This document shows, piece after piece, positions 54,170-63,451 of a DNA stretch of 64,000 nt (within the stretch, counting starts at the first letter, position 1; the number at the start of each line of letters is the position of its first letter). The DNA comes from Marinobacter qingdaonensis. Its GTDB lineage: Bacteria > Pseudomonadota > Gammaproteobacteria > Pseudomonadales > Oleiphilaceae. The stretch covers positions 372,001 to 436,000 of the forward strand of contig NZ_JAYDCJ010000003.1 in assembly GCF_034555935.1 (NCBI RefSeq). Direction: 5' to 3'. The notes beneath the pieces are model-generated. The model was not told where the DNA came from. It did not search any database and worked only from the letters and a program-made list of their open reading frames with translations. A program made the position numbers and the translations under genes.

Positions 54170-54200
54170 CCCAGGAGTTGGGTGTTGGAGCGCGGCGCCA

Positions 54201-54274
54201 TGGGGGTACTTTTCCTCTGGGAAAAAGAACTCGCTGCGCTCGGACAGCTTTCTCCCGGCGGAAAAGCACCCCCA
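54201..54274 (+). repeat. Palindromic intergenic repeat, copy 1 (forward core)
   Basis: Between nirB and nirD. Complementary arms (TGGGGGTACTTTTCC... against ...GGAAAAGCACCCCCA) enclose the core GAACTCGCTGCGCTCGGACA (from about 54228). The arms have a few mismatched or bulged bases. Confidence 0.85.
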
Positions 54275-54333
54275 TACCCCCTCGCTCACCGGGCTCCGGT
54301 GATGGAAAAACCAAAGATTGTAGGAGAGTGAAG

Positions 54334-54702
54334 ATGAAAGCTCGGACTTGTTGGGAAGGCGTTTGTACGGTGGCCGATTTGGTGCCGGAATCCGGAGTTG
54401 CGGTCTGGACCGCCGCCGGCCCGGTGGCAGTGTTTTACCTGCCGCATCGGCTGCCGGCCCTGTTCGCCATCAGCCACACCGACCCGTTCAGTGGGGCCAA
54501 CGTGTTGGCCCGGGGTATTACCGGCGACCTGAAGGGTGAACCGGTGGTGGCGTCGCCGCTGTACAAGCAGCACTTCAGCCTGGTTACCGGCCAGTGCCTG
54601 GAGGACGACACCGTGGCGGTAAAAACCTACCCAGTGCTGCTGGACGGCGAAACCATCCGCCTGGAAGTCCCGATCAGCCAATCAGAATCCGCCGTCGCTT
54701 AA
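54334..54702 (+). CDS. nirD: Nitrite reductase small subunit NirD
   Basis: A 122-residue Rieske-fold protein that partners NirB. As in other NirD proteins the Rieske cysteines and histidines are absent, so no [2Fe-2S] cluster is expected. Motifs: LPALFAISHTDPFSGANVLARGI and SPLYKQHFSLVTGQCLED. The start at MKARTCWEGV (54334) has AGGAGAG upstream. A 164-bp gap with a palindromic repeat separates it from nirB, so its level may differ. Confidence 0.94.
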   Translation: MKARTCWEGVCTVADLVPESGVAVWTAAGPVAVFYLPHRLPALFAISHTDPFSGANVLARGITGDLKGEPVVASPLYKQHFSLVTGQCLEDDTVAVKTYPVLLDGETIRLEVPISQSESAVA

Positions 54703-54736
54703 AAGGCGACGCTCCCAGGGTCGAACAAGTCGATTT

Positions 54737-54821
54737 GGGGGTGGGGTTTTATTTTTCTGCCGAGAAAAGCTGCCCGAGCGCAGCGAGTTCTTTTCCCAAA
54801 GAAAAATAAAACCCCACCCCC
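54737..54821 (-). repeat. Palindromic intergenic repeat, copy 2 (inverted core)
   Basis: Between convergent nirD and the RND gene. Long arms GGGGGTGGGGTTTTATTTTTCT and complement enclose the core in reverse orientation (CCCGAGCGCAGCGAGTTC). It could also act as a terminator for both genes. Confidence 0.87.
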
Positions 54822-54850
54822 GAAGCGGCGACCGCTCCGCACTATAACGC

Positions 54851-57800
54851 CTATCCCTGAACGGCCCCCCGGTTACCCCGCCACCGCTCCCGCAAACCCA
54901 ACACCACAATGGTCAGCGCCGGCAGGAAGGTGACTGTGACGATGGCCGCGCCCACCAGTCCGAATAACACGATGGCCCCGACGCCGCGGTAGAGTTCAGT
55001 GCCCTCACCGGGCAGGAACACCAGCGGTGACAGGCCACAGAGGGTGGTCAGTGTGGTCATGGCGATGGGCCTCAGGCGCGTTCGGACGGCGTCGGTGACC
55101 GCTTCCACCACCGAGCCACCGCGATGGCGCAGGTTCTGGCGGGCCTGGTCGACCACCAGGATCGGGTTGTTGACCACCGTGCCCATCAGGATCAGGAAAC
55201 CCAGCATGGTGATCATGTCGAACGGCTGGCGCAGGGGCTGCAGGCCCAGCAAAGGTAGCCAGCCGCCCACCAGATTCATCAGCGCCAGGCCGACGATGCC
55301 GCCGGCCACGCCCAGGGGAATGGCGGTCAGGATCAACAGCGGGAAACCCCAGTGCGCGAAGATGGCGACCAGCACCAGGTAGACGATGGCGATGGCGATC
55401 AGGAAATTGCCGCCCAGGGCCTCGCGGGTAGCGTTGAGCTGATCGCTGGCGCCGGAGATGTCGACGTTCACCTGCGCCGGCAGCGTGCCCTGCTCGCGCA
55501 TTACCTGCAGCAATTCGGTGCGCACCCGCTCCACACCGGCTTCCAGGGGCACGTTACCCGGCGGAATAACGTTCAGGGTGACGGTGCGGCGGCCGTCGAC
55601 CCGGCGCACGGTGCTGGTGTCCACGGTTTCTTCGATGCTGGCGACGCTGGCCAGGGGCAGGGTCGCGCCGCCGGGGGTGTGCACCATCACGTCGGGCAGG
55701 CGTGCCAGCGGTGAACCCCGGCCCTGCTGGCCATAGAGATAGATATCGATCTTGTCGTCATCGAGGAAAAAGTCGTCCACGTAGCTGCCTTCGGTCAGGG
55801 CTGCGACGGTGAAGCCGATGGCCTCGGTGTCCAGCTCCAGTTCCGCGGCCCGGTCCCAGTCCGGTCGCACCTGGATCAGCGGTTGCGCCAGCGTCAGGGT
55901 GGACGGCTGGCTCTGGATGCGCGGGTTGTCGAAGATGGTCTCGGCCCGGCGGTAGGCGGCGTTTGCGGCGCGGTAAACCTCGGCCAGGTCCGGTCCGGAG
56001 ATGTCCAGGTTGATGCTGCGGGTGCCGCCGTCGTTGCTGGAGATGATCGAGCCCTTGGCGGCGAAGGCGCGCATGCCCGGGAACTGCTCGTAGACCCGGG
56101 TAATCTCGTCCATCAGCGCCTCGATGTGGGTAGGTTCCAGGGTCTCGGCGATGATCCGGATGCGCGTTGGGGTGACCTGCATGTTCAGGTAGGCCATCGG
56201 CGGCACCGGGGTATCGCCGGCGGCGTAGGCCTGGCCGTCGGCGTTCACGTGGGGCAGGAAATGGTCTTCCACCTGCTGGCCGATGGCGGCCATCTCCTCC
56301 AGGTTGTAACCGGGCGGCGCGCTCATGGCGGCGAAGGTCTTGGGCTCTTCGCCCTCGGGCAGGTACTCGGCCGGCGGCGTCAGCGTCAGGATCACCCAGG
56401 CGCTGACCAGCACCGTGACCGCAATCACCAGCGCACGCCGGACCGGGCCGGCCACCAGCCAGCGCACCGCCGCCATCGCACCCGTGGCCCAGCCGCCGCT
56501 CAGGGTGTTGCCGTAGGCGTCGGTGGCGACCTCGCCGCGGCCGAAATCCAGGCGCGCGCACAGGGTCGGGATCACGGTGATGGCCACCAGCATAGACGCC
56601 AGAATGGCGGCGGAGATGGCAATAGCGACGTCGGAGTAGAGCTGCCCGGCTTCCTCCTGGATGAACAGGATGGGCAGGAACACCAGGATAGTGGTGGCGG
56701 TGGAGGCCAGCACCGCCGGCCAGACCTCCTTTACGCCCCGCAGCGCCGACTCGAACCGGTCCAGGCCCAGGCGCCGGTGGCGTTCGATGTTTTCCAGCAC
56801 CACGATGCTGTTGTCCACGGTCATGCCGATGGCGAAGGCGATGCCGGCCAGGGAAATCACGTTGATGGTGCGCCCGCTGAGCATCAAGCCGATGAAGGCG
56901 GCGATGGCGCACAGGGGGATGCCCGAGACCCCGGCCAGGGTGGCCCGGCCTGAGCGCAGGAACAGGTACATCACCAGGGTGGCGAACACTGCGCCGATGC
57001 CCAAATTGGTCCAGACGTTGGCGACCGAGGCCTCGACATAACGGGCATCGTCGGCGGTGAGCTCCAGCACCATGCCGGCTGGTTTCAGCACCTCCTCGTT
57101 GATGGCCGCCACCTCGTCCATCATCGCGTGCTTGATGTCGATCACGTTCGAGCCGCTTTCCCGGCGCACCTGCAGACCGATCACCCGCTGGCCGTTGATC
57201 AGTGCCAGCTCGCGGATGCGGGAGTGACCGGTCCTGACTTCGGCGACATCCCCCAGCCGCACTACACTGTCACCCTGGCGCTGCACCACCAGTTGTTCCA
57301 GAGCCTCCAGATCGTCAAAGCGGCCAACGGTGCGCAGCAGGTAGCGGCGCTTGCCGGCCTCGATCTCGCCACCGGAAATGTCCCGGTTGCGCTCGGTGAT
57401 GGCGGCGCGCAACTCCACCAGGCTCAGGCCACGCTGGGCCAGGGCGGCTTCATTCACCAGGATCTGCATCTGCCGGTCGGCGCCGCCGCCGACTTCCACC
57501 TCGGACACCCCGGCCACGCTCTCCATGCGCGGGCGCACCCGGTCCTCGATGAAGTCGCGCATCAGCTCGATGTCCAGCTGCCGCGGGTTGCCGGCCAGGG
57601 TGGACACCCGCAGGTACATGAACGAGTTGGACGAGAACGAGGCGGCCACGATGCGCGGCTCATCCACGTTGCGCGGGTAGTCCGGCACCTGGCTCAGGGC
57701 GTTGTTGATCTGGATCAGGGTTTCAGTGATATCGATGCCGAACGGAAATTCCAGTTCGATCTCGGCGGTGCCGCTGTCGGCGGTGGCCATCATGCGGCTG

Positions 57801-58024
57801 AGATTGGGCACGTTGCGCAGGTAGCGCTCCTGCTCGATCAGGATCTCTTTCTCAATGTCCTGGGGCGTGGCCCCTGGCCAGTGGGTCTCGACCGTGACCG
57901 TGCGCACCTCCAGGTCCGGGATCATCTGCACCGGAATGCGCAGGGCCGCGGCCAGGCCCAGGATGGCGACGATCAGGGCAATCACCGCTACCAGGGTGCC
58001 CTGGCGAATGATGCCGGCGAACAT
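54851..58024 (-). CDS. RND efflux transporter permease
   Basis: A 1057-residue AcrB-superfamily inner-membrane pump. The N-terminal helix and porter start (PVQMIPDLEVRTVTVETHWPGATP) are typical. ISLAGIAFAIGMTVDNSIVVLENIERHRR holds the proton-relay aspartate of helix 4, and the second repeat ends with FLILMGTVVNNPILVVDQA. Its start overlaps the stop of the membrane-fusion gene by one base. No outer-membrane factor gene is nearby, so a shared TolC-like protein is likely. Substrate unknown. Confidence 0.94.
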   Translation of the reverse strand: MFAGIIRQGTLVAVIALIVAILGLAAALRIPVQMIPDLEVRTVTVETHWPGATPQDIEKEILIEQERYLRNVPNLSRMMATADSGTAEIELEFPFGIDITETLIQINNALSQVPDYPRNVDEPRIVAASFSSNSFMYLRVSTLAGNPRQLDIELMRDFIEDRVRPRMESVAGVSEVEVGGGADRQMQILVNEAALAQRGLSLVELRAAITERNRDISGGEIEAGKRRYLLRTVGRFDDLEALEQLVVQRQGDSVVRLGDVAEVRTGHSRIRELALINGQRVIGLQVRRESGSNVIDIKHAMMDEVAAINEEVLKPAGMVLELTADDARYVEASVANVWTNLGIGAVFATLVMYLFLRSGRATLAGVSGIPLCAIAAFIGLMLSGRTINVISLAGIAFAIGMTVDNSIVVLENIERHRRLGLDRFESALRGVKEVWPAVLASTATTILVFLPILFIQEEAGQLYSDVAIAISAAILASMLVAITVIPTLCARLDFGRGEVATDAYGNTLSGGWATGAMAAVRWLVAGPVRRALVIAVTVLVSAWVILTLTPPAEYLPEGEEPKTFAAMSAPPGYNLEEMAAIGQQVEDHFLPHVNADGQAYAAGDTPVPPMAYLNMQVTPTRIRIIAETLEPTHIEALMDEITRVYEQFPGMRAFAAKGSIISSNDGGTRSINLDISGPDLAEVYRAANAAYRRAETIFDNPRIQSQPSTLTLAQPLIQVRPDWDRAAELELDTEAIGFTVAALTEGSYVDDFFLDDDKIDIYLYGQQGRGSPLARLPDVMVHTPGGATLPLASVASIEETVDTSTVRRVDGRRTVTLNVIPPGNVPLEAGVERVRTELLQVMREQGTLPAQVNVDISGASDQLNATREALGGNFLIAIAIVYLVLVAIFAHWGFPLLILTAIPLGVAGGIVGLALMNLVGGWLPLLGLQPLRQPFDMITMLGFLILMGTVVNNPILVVDQARQNLRHRGGSVVEAVTDAVRTRLRPIAMTTLTTLCGLSPLVFLPGEGTELYRGVGAIVLFGLVGAAIVTVTFLPALTIVVLGLRERWRGNRGAVQG

Positions 58025-59166
58025 CAGCGCGCCTCCCGCTCGGCCAGGCGCACGCTGATGCCTTCGGTGAGCGCTTCGTTGCCGCGCACCACCACCCGTT
58101 CACCGCCGTCCAGGCCCTCGGTGATCTGGACCCGACCGGCAAACGCCGCGCCCAGCCGGACCCGGCGCTCGCTCACCGTGAAGCCGCCCGCCTCATCCGG
58201 GCGGGCGAGCCACACGGTCACCCGGCCTTCCGGATAGCGGTTGATGGCATCCCGAGACACGGTCAGGCCGGTGTCGTCGGTGTTGACCCGCAGCAGCGCC
58301 TGCACCGCCATGCCCGGCCAGAACCGGGCCGACTCCGGCGGCTGCGCTCGCAGCAGAAAGGTGCGGGCCTGGGGGTCGGTGACCGGGACCCGGGCGGCGA
58401 TGGCGGCTGGAACCGGTTCGCCATTGCCCAACACCAGCAGGTCGGCGTCCTCACCCAGGCGTTCGAGGTAGGTTTGCGGCACCTGGAAATCCAGGCGCAG
58501 GTTGCTGGTGTCCACCAGCCGTACCAGTTCATCACCCGGGGTCACCCATTCGCCCAGGTTGCCGGTGCGTGCTGTGATGACGCCGGCATAGGGGGCCCGC
58601 ACGGTGTGGCGGCGCAACTGCACTTCCATCCGGTTACGCAGCGCCTCCAGCTGGGCCACGGCGGCCCTGGCCGAGGCCACCTCACTTTCCCGGCTGCGCA
58701 CCTCGGTGGCGGCGATGTTGCGCCCGGCGCCCACGGACTGCGCCTCGGTCAGCCGGCGCTGGGCTTCCGCCAGCCGGGTCTGGGCCTGCCGGGCCTCGGC
58801 CGTGGCCGCCTCCAGTTCAAACGACGCCTGTTCGTCGTCCAGTTCCACCAGGACATCGCCAGCGCTGACCCGGTCGCCGGCATCCACCCGCAGGGTCTCC
58901 AGCAAGCCCGCCACCGCCGGCGAAATCCGGGACACCCGCAGGGGCGTGACCGTGCCATTCAGCGACACCTCCCGGACGATGGCCTGCTCGGTCACTGTCT
59001 CCAACTGCACCGCCGGCGCCTGCTGACCCGCGGCGGGCAACGCCAGAATTAACGCAAAAACCGCCCAGGCGCAGTGAACGGCGCCGAAGGCGGTTTGTCT
59101 TGGTCTTGCCGTTCCCAGCCCTGCCGCTATCAGTCGTGCCAACCCAGGTCCTCCCGACGGTTGCAT
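58024..59166 (-). CDS. RND efflux periplasmic adaptor (membrane fusion protein)
   Basis: A 380-residue HlyD/AcrA-type adaptor. An export or anchor segment is followed by a first lipoyl half (AVAGLLETLRVDAGDRVSAGDVLVELDD), an alpha-helical hairpin (EAATAEARQAQTRLAEAQRRL, about residues 116-180), the second lipoyl half (VRAPYAGVITARTGNLGEWV) and beta-barrel/membrane-proximal domains. GGGAG precedes ATG 59166. The N-terminus is unusually long (about 45 residues before the mature domain), so an internal start is possible. First gene of the pump operon. Confidence 0.92.
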   Translation of the reverse strand: MQPSGGPGLARLIAAGLGTARPRQTAFGAVHCAWAVFALILALPAAGQQAPAVQLETVTEQAIVREVSLNGTVTPLRVSRISPAVAGLLETLRVDAGDRVSAGDVLVELDDEQASFELEAATAEARQAQTRLAEAQRRLTEAQSVGAGRNIAATEVRSRESEVASARAAVAQLEALRNRMEVQLRRHTVRAPYAGVITARTGNLGEWVTPGDELVRLVDTSNLRLDFQVPQTYLERLGEDADLLVLGNGEPVPAAIAARVPVTDPQARTFLLRAQPPESARFWPGMAVQALLRVNTDDTGLTVSRDAINRYPEGRVTVWLARPDEAGGFTVSERRVRLGAAFAGRVQITEGLDGGERVVVRGNEALTEGISVRLAEREAR

Positions 59167-59246
59167 TGCAAACTCCCGTATACCCCTAACTTGAATTAGG
59201 TGCTACGCGGGAAGCCGTCAACCAGACCTGAGCGGAGAACCCGGGC

Positions 59247-59654
59247 TTAGCTGAACAGCCGCTCCTGATTGCGCTCGGAGATCTGGCTGTTCAGGGTCCA
59301 GAAGTCGTACAGCACGCCCAACAGGAACAGGCCGCCGGTCAGCAGGTAGAGAATGCCTGTGATCCACTTGCCCTGGTACATGCGGTGCAGACCGAAGACC
59401 CCGGTGAAGGTCAGCAGCAGCCAGCCGATGTTGTAGCTGACCTCGCCGTCCCGGAACCGAATGTCGGCCTCCCGATCCATGGCCGGGATCAGGAACAGGT
59501 CGATGATCCAGCCGATGAACAACAGCCCCAGGGTGAAGAACCAGATGGTGCCGGTGATGGGTTTGCCGTAGTAGAACCGGTGGGAGCCCAGGAAGCCAAA
59601 GATCCAGAGCAGATAGCCGAAGAGTTTGCTGTGGGTGTCGGTTCTGGTTTCCAT
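59247..59654 (-). CDS. Double TM2-domain membrane protein
   Basis: A 135-residue protein with two TM2 units back to back. Each unit is a Gly-rich helix, an HRFYYGK/HRMYQGK motif and a second helix ending with an aspartate (IIDLFLIPAMD and LYDFWTLN). It thus looks like an internal duplication, with the two halves joined at about residue 65. AAGGA precedes the ATG. Function unknown; TM2 proteins are inner-membrane proteins. Two palindromic repeats lie upstream. Confidence 0.88.
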   Translation of the reverse strand: METRTDTHSKLFGYLLWIFGFLGSHRFYYGKPITGTIWFFTLGLLFIGWIIDLFLIPAMDREADIRFRDGEVSYNIGWLLLTFTGVFGLHRMYQGKWITGILYLLTGGLFLLGVLYDFWTLNSQISERNQERLFS

Positions 59655-59717
59655 GTTTTTTCCTTATGGGCTTAGTGTGGTTGGTTGCCTAGCCTGAGGG
59701 GATGGGTGGCCGGCCGT

Positions 59718-59796
59718 GAGATGGTTTTATTTTCCTTTGGAAAAGAACTCGCTGCGCTCAGACAGCTTTTCCAGGCGGGAAAATAAAACCACCTCC
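59718..59796 (+). repeat. Palindromic intergenic repeat, copy 3 (forward core)
   Basis: Arms GAGATGGTTTTATTTTCC against GGAAAATAAAACCACCTC, core GAACTCGCTGCGCTCAGACA, same orientation as copy 1. The arms differ from the other copies but still pair with each other. Confidence 0.87.
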
Positions 59797-59882
59797 CGTC
59801 CGTATGACAATAAGGGCATAGGCACTGAATACAAAAGAAAAATTCTTCACGCGGACGGCCCATCAAGAAGCCAGCAGGGCGT

Positions 59883-59964
59883 GGGGTGGGTTTCTATTTT
59901 TTTCTGAAAAAAGGTGCCCGAGCGCAGCGAGTTCTTTTTCCAGAAAAAAATAGAAACCCACCCC
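59883..59964 (-). repeat. Palindromic intergenic repeat, copy 4 (inverted core)
   Basis: Arms GGGGTGGGTTTCTATTTTTT against AAAAAATAGAAACCCACCCC pair perfectly. The core is in reverse orientation (CCCGAGCGCAGCGAGTTC), as in copy 2. Confidence 0.87.
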
Positions 59965-59982
59965 GCGACCACGCTCCCAAAT

Positions 59983-61089
59983 TCAGGGCCCCAGTTCCGG
60001 CGCCGGATCCGGCCCATCCTCCCGAAACTCGCTGGCCGACTTGCCGGTCCACTTGCGAAACGCCCGGCTGAAATTGGACAGGTCGGCGTAGCCCAGCTCG
60101 TAGGCGATCTCGCTGACCGACTGATTGGTGTACCGCAGCAACTGGATGGCGCGGTCTTTCAGCACCGACTCGACGATCTCCCGGTAACTGGTGTCCCGGT
60201 CCGCCAGCCGCCGCTTGAGGGTTCGTGACGACACACAGAACCGGTCCGCCATGGCCTCCAGGGACGGCAGCGGGCCCGGCATCATGCGCAGCATGTTACG
60301 GATCGCCAGGGTGATGTCGCCCTGCTCCTTGAGGGCTTTCTGCAGTTCGAACTCGCACTGGTCCCGGGCCATCTGCGAGGCCTCGGCGTCGGCCAGGCGC
60401 ATGCGTACGTCGAGCAGGCCCTTGGGGAACACCAGCATGACCTCGGGCTGGTTGTACTGGAACTTGACCGGCAACTGGTTCTCGAAGGCCCGGTAGTAGG
60501 CCGGTTCCGGGGCACTCAGGCGCACGGTCACGCCCGGCAGCTTGCCATCGGACAGGGCAAAACCCCGGCTTTCAGCGTCGTTGCGGTCCAGCAGCTGCTC
60601 GGTCAGCAGGATCAGGGTGGCGCTGACGGTTTCGGCCAGGAACGGGTAGAGCTCGGGCACATCGAATTCGGTGCACAGTTGCACAATCACCTGCTCACCG
60701 GCCAGGGACTGTTTCATGCTCAGAAACGGCGCTCGAAGCTGCAGGTACCGGTGCACCGAGTCCAGGGCCCCTTCGAAGGTGGGGCTGGTGAGGGCGGCGA
60801 ACCCCAGGGTGCCGTGGATGGTCAGGCGCAACTCCCGGGCCAGGGCAAAGCTCAGGCCATCAGGCCCGGCCAGTTCCAGGGCGCGCTGGGCCATGAGGAT
60901 GGCGTCGGTGACGAATACCCGGCTGTCGTTGGCTTTCAGGTCCTCGGCGGAAAATTCCAGGCCCTCGTAGAGCTGGCGGTCGTTGTGGCCAAGCTGACGC
61001 ACGGTTTCCGCCAGTACCCGCATGTACACACCGGGCACCAGGAACAGCCCCAGCATCCGCCGCTCTTTGTCCGTTCCGGTTGTTGTCAT
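59983..61089 (-). CDS. AraC family transcriptional regulator
   Basis: A 368-residue regulator of the OruR/ArgR-like AraC subgroup. An N-terminal ligand-sensing domain (about residues 25-210) is followed by a C-terminal double helix-turn-helix (about 255-350; LEAMADRFCVSSRTLKRRLADR and SVSEIAYELGYADLSNFSRAFRKWTG). AAAGGA precedes the ATG. It is divergent from the metal-dependent hydrolase gene (210 bp apart), which may be its target. Such regulators often control lipid or alkane-type catabolism. Confidence 0.92.
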   Translation of the reverse strand: MTTTGTDKERRMLGLFLVPGVYMRVLAETVRQLGHNDRQLYEGLEFSAEDLKANDSRVFVTDAILMAQRALELAGPDGLSFALARELRLTIHGTLGFAALTSPTFEGALDSVHRYLQLRAPFLSMKQSLAGEQVIVQLCTEFDVPELYPFLAETVSATLILLTEQLLDRNDAESRGFALSDGKLPGVTVRLSAPEPAYYRAFENQLPVKFQYNQPEVMLVFPKGLLDVRMRLADAEASQMARDQCEFELQKALKEQGDITLAIRNMLRMMPGPLPSLEAMADRFCVSSRTLKRRLADRDTSYREIVESVLKDRAIQLLRYTNQSVSEIAYELGYADLSNFSRAFRKWTGKSASEFREDGPDPAPELGP

Positions 61090-61299
61090 AGGGGATCCTT
61101 TACGGGGTTGTCATCGGACTCTAGCAAAACCAGGCCGGCATCGCAGTGGGGCGGATAACAGGGGAGGCCGCGTCACCCGAGTCAATTTCCGGGTCCCTGG
61201 CCCAACCTGAACGATGGCCGTCCCGTTCGCGCATTCCGTCTGCCCCTTGCCTCTCACACACTGGAAGCCATGACATCCGTCAACCTGAGGAGAACACCG

Positions 61300-62205
61300 A
61301 TGCTGAGAACCAAAACCCGCGAGACCCGTCCGCCGGTCACCGACAAGGCGTCCAACACGCCCGACCACGTGTCCATCAAACCCCAGCGCATGGGCTTTGA
61401 ATTCGATGGCCGGGTGCCGCGCTACTGGCTCGACAACAACTACCTGTTGAGTCACACCATGAACGCCCTGTCCGTGCTGTTCCCCGAGGGCGAGCAGTTT
61501 TTCGTGGATGCGGTGCGGGCTTTCCGGGGCCAGATCCAGGACCCGAAGCTGAAAGAGGAAGTGCGCGGCTTCATTGGCCAGGAGGCCATGCATTCGCTGG
61601 AACACATCGCCATGAACCAGCACGTCCGTGACCAGGGCATGCCGGTGGAAGCCATGGAGCGGGATCTCAAGGTGCTGCTGGACGCGGTCCGTCTGCTGCC
61701 CAAGCGCCACCAGCTGGCGGTCACTTGCGCGCTTGAGCACATCACCGCGATGATGGCCGATCTGTTGCTGGAGCGGAACGACATCCGTGACGACATGGAC
61801 GAGAGCATGCAGCCGCTGTGGGTCTGGCACGCCATCGAGGAAACCGAACACAAGGCAGTGGCCTACGACGTGTTCGAGCAGGTCGGCGGCACCTACGTCG
61901 AGCGTACCGCCTACCTGGTAGTGAGCACCGCCATGCTCGGCGTGATGACCACCTGGTTTACCGGCCGGATGATGCTGAACGACCGCAGCAATTTCTCCCT
62001 GACCGGCGCCGCCAAGGGGCTGTGGCGGATGTGGGGGGTGAATGGCGCCTTCTCCAGCCTGATCCCGTCCTGGCTGGAGTACTTCAAGCCGGGTTTCCAT
62101 CCCTGGGACAAGGACAACAGCGAGCTGATCGCCAACTTCAAGGCCAAGATCGAGCAGCACATTGCGCCGCAGTACCAGAACGGCAATCGCCGCACCCTCC
62201 AGTAA
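61300..62205 (+). CDS. Metal-dependent hydrolase (PF10118-like)
   Basis: A 301-residue, largely helical protein. The family's histidine/glutamate metal ligands are visible: GQEAMHSLEHIAMNQ, CALEHITAMMADLL and VWHAIEETEHKAVAYDVF. This pattern (ExxH pairs) resembles a ferritin-like di-metal site. The start at MLRTKTRET (61300) has GAGGAG about 8 bases upstream; an ATG at 61270 is less likely. Adjacent to a divergent AraC regulator. The reaction is not established for the family. Confidence 0.87.
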   Translation: MLRTKTRETRPPVTDKASNTPDHVSIKPQRMGFEFDGRVPRYWLDNNYLLSHTMNALSVLFPEGEQFFVDAVRAFRGQIQDPKLKEEVRGFIGQEAMHSLEHIAMNQHVRDQGMPVEAMERDLKVLLDAVRLLPKRHQLAVTCALEHITAMMADLLLERNDIRDDMDESMQPLWVWHAIEETEHKAVAYDVFEQVGGTYVERTAYLVVSTAMLGVMTTWFTGRMMLNDRSNFSLTGAAKGLWRMWGVNGAFSSLIPSWLEYFKPGFHPWDKDNSELIANFKAKIEQHIAPQYQNGNRRTLQ

Positions 62206-62244
62206 TCTCTGCAGTAATCCCCGTGCGGACGGATCCGGGCCGGT

Positions 62245-63345
62245 CTAGACCGCCCGGTCCGGGAGCAGGGGCCGGATCGACTTGCCGGTGTCGGCCCCGA
62301 ACACGCAGTTGCGTCCCGCCCGCTTGCCGCGGTACAGGCCCTGATCGGCCATGCAGAACAGGGTCTCGGCGTCCCGGCCGTGCTCGGGCCAGTGGGCAAT
62401 GCCAAACGAGGCAGTGACCCGGATGCGGGCCTCGCCATAATCCAGTTCCCGGCGGGCGATGCTCTGACGCAGCTGGTCCACCAGCTCGAACGCCGTGGCC
62501 GGTGTTACGTCCCGCAGAATCAGCCCGAACTCCTCGCCCCCCAGGCGGCCGACAAAGTCGGTCGAGCGCAACCGTTCCCGCAACTGCTGGCCGATGCTCC
62601 GCAGCACCAGATCGCCGGCGTCGTGACCCAGGTTGTCGTTGATGATCTTGAAGTGATCGATGTCCATGATGACCAGGGCAAATACCGCGCCACTGCGGTC
62701 GTTTTCGGCGATGGTCCGGTGCAGCGTGGCCTGGAAGGTGCTGCGATTGGCCAGGCCGGTGAGGGCATCGGTCTGGGCCATGTCGACCAGGCGCCGCTCC
62801 GCTTCCTCCCGGCGCATTTCGTAGACGTGGACAAAGGTGAGGGTCAGGGCGGCACACAGCACCAGGTTCAGCAGGTCGATCAGCACAGCCGGGCTGCCGG
62901 CCTCCCCCAGGTAATGCCAGTAGATTCCGGCCCCGGCCAGCATGAACGGCAGGCTGAGCAGCAGGCCGGCCCGCCGTCCCAGCAGCAGGTAGGCCAGGAC
63001 CGGAATCATCAGGATCCAGACGAAGGCGGTCACCGAGGCGTCGGGCAGCAGCATGATGGCCAGGAAAAACGAGAACAGGGCGAGCAGGTAGGTGTAGATC
63101 CACAGCTGCAGGTGCGGGGTGGTCCGCAGCCGCCAGGCGCCGAGGAAGAGCAGGGTGCTGGCGCCGATTTCCCCGAGCCCGACCCAACCGAAGCCGTTCA
63201 GGATCTGCAGGCAGGCGAACACCAGCAACGCCGCCCCCGTTACCATGAACAGGAGCCGCATCAACGACCGGCGATGGCTGTCCCTGAGACCCGAGCAACT
63301 CTGGTCAAGAGCCGCCCCCAGGTCCATGGATTGAGGCGTCTGCAT
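62245..63345 (-). CDS. Membrane diguanylate cyclase (GGDEF)
   Basis: A 366-residue protein. About six N-terminal helices (residues 30-190) are followed by a GGDEF domain beginning at AQTDALTGLANRSTF. The catalytic motif is GGEEF and an RSTD inhibitory site lies at the normal distance upstream. It has the same layout as the cyclase at 12.7-13.8 kb, but the membrane sequence differs. It is convergent with the hydrolase gene, 39 bp apart. Confidence 0.92.
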   Translation of the reverse strand: MQTPQSMDLGAALDQSCSGLRDSHRRSLMRLLFMVTGAALLVFACLQILNGFGWVGLGEIGASTLLFLGAWRLRTTPHLQLWIYTYLLALFSFFLAIMLLPDASVTAFVWILMIPVLAYLLLGRRAGLLLSLPFMLAGAGIYWHYLGEAGSPAVLIDLLNLVLCAALTLTFVHVYEMRREEAERRLVDMAQTDALTGLANRSTFQATLHRTIAENDRSGAVFALVIMDIDHFKIINDNLGHDAGDLVLRSIGQQLRERLRSTDFVGRLGGEEFGLILRDVTPATAFELVDQLRQSIARRELDYGEARIRVTASFGIAHWPEHGRDAETLFCMADQGLYRGKRAGRNCVFGADTGKSIRPLLPDRAV

Positions 63346-63451
63346 GCTGATTCTTTCCCTGAATGAACAGCAAGTATAGGACCTTTTCCCGGCCTGTAAA
63401 CTTTGCCTCGGGGGCTGCGTCCATCAACGCCCGAGGCCGCCCCAGGGCGCG

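Larger units (their letters stand above)
59655..59982. other. 328-bp gap holding two palindromic repeats
   Basis: No gene; the short open frames here are reading frames of the repeats. Copies 3 and 4 of the palindromic repeat fill about half the gap, between the AraC-type gene stop and the TM2 gene start. The AraC stop lies 18 bp from copy 4. Confidence 0.8.

Noticed and set aside
59716-60228. Short open frames between the TM2 and AraC genes
   Set aside because: They are translations of the palindromic repeats and of the AraC antisense strand.
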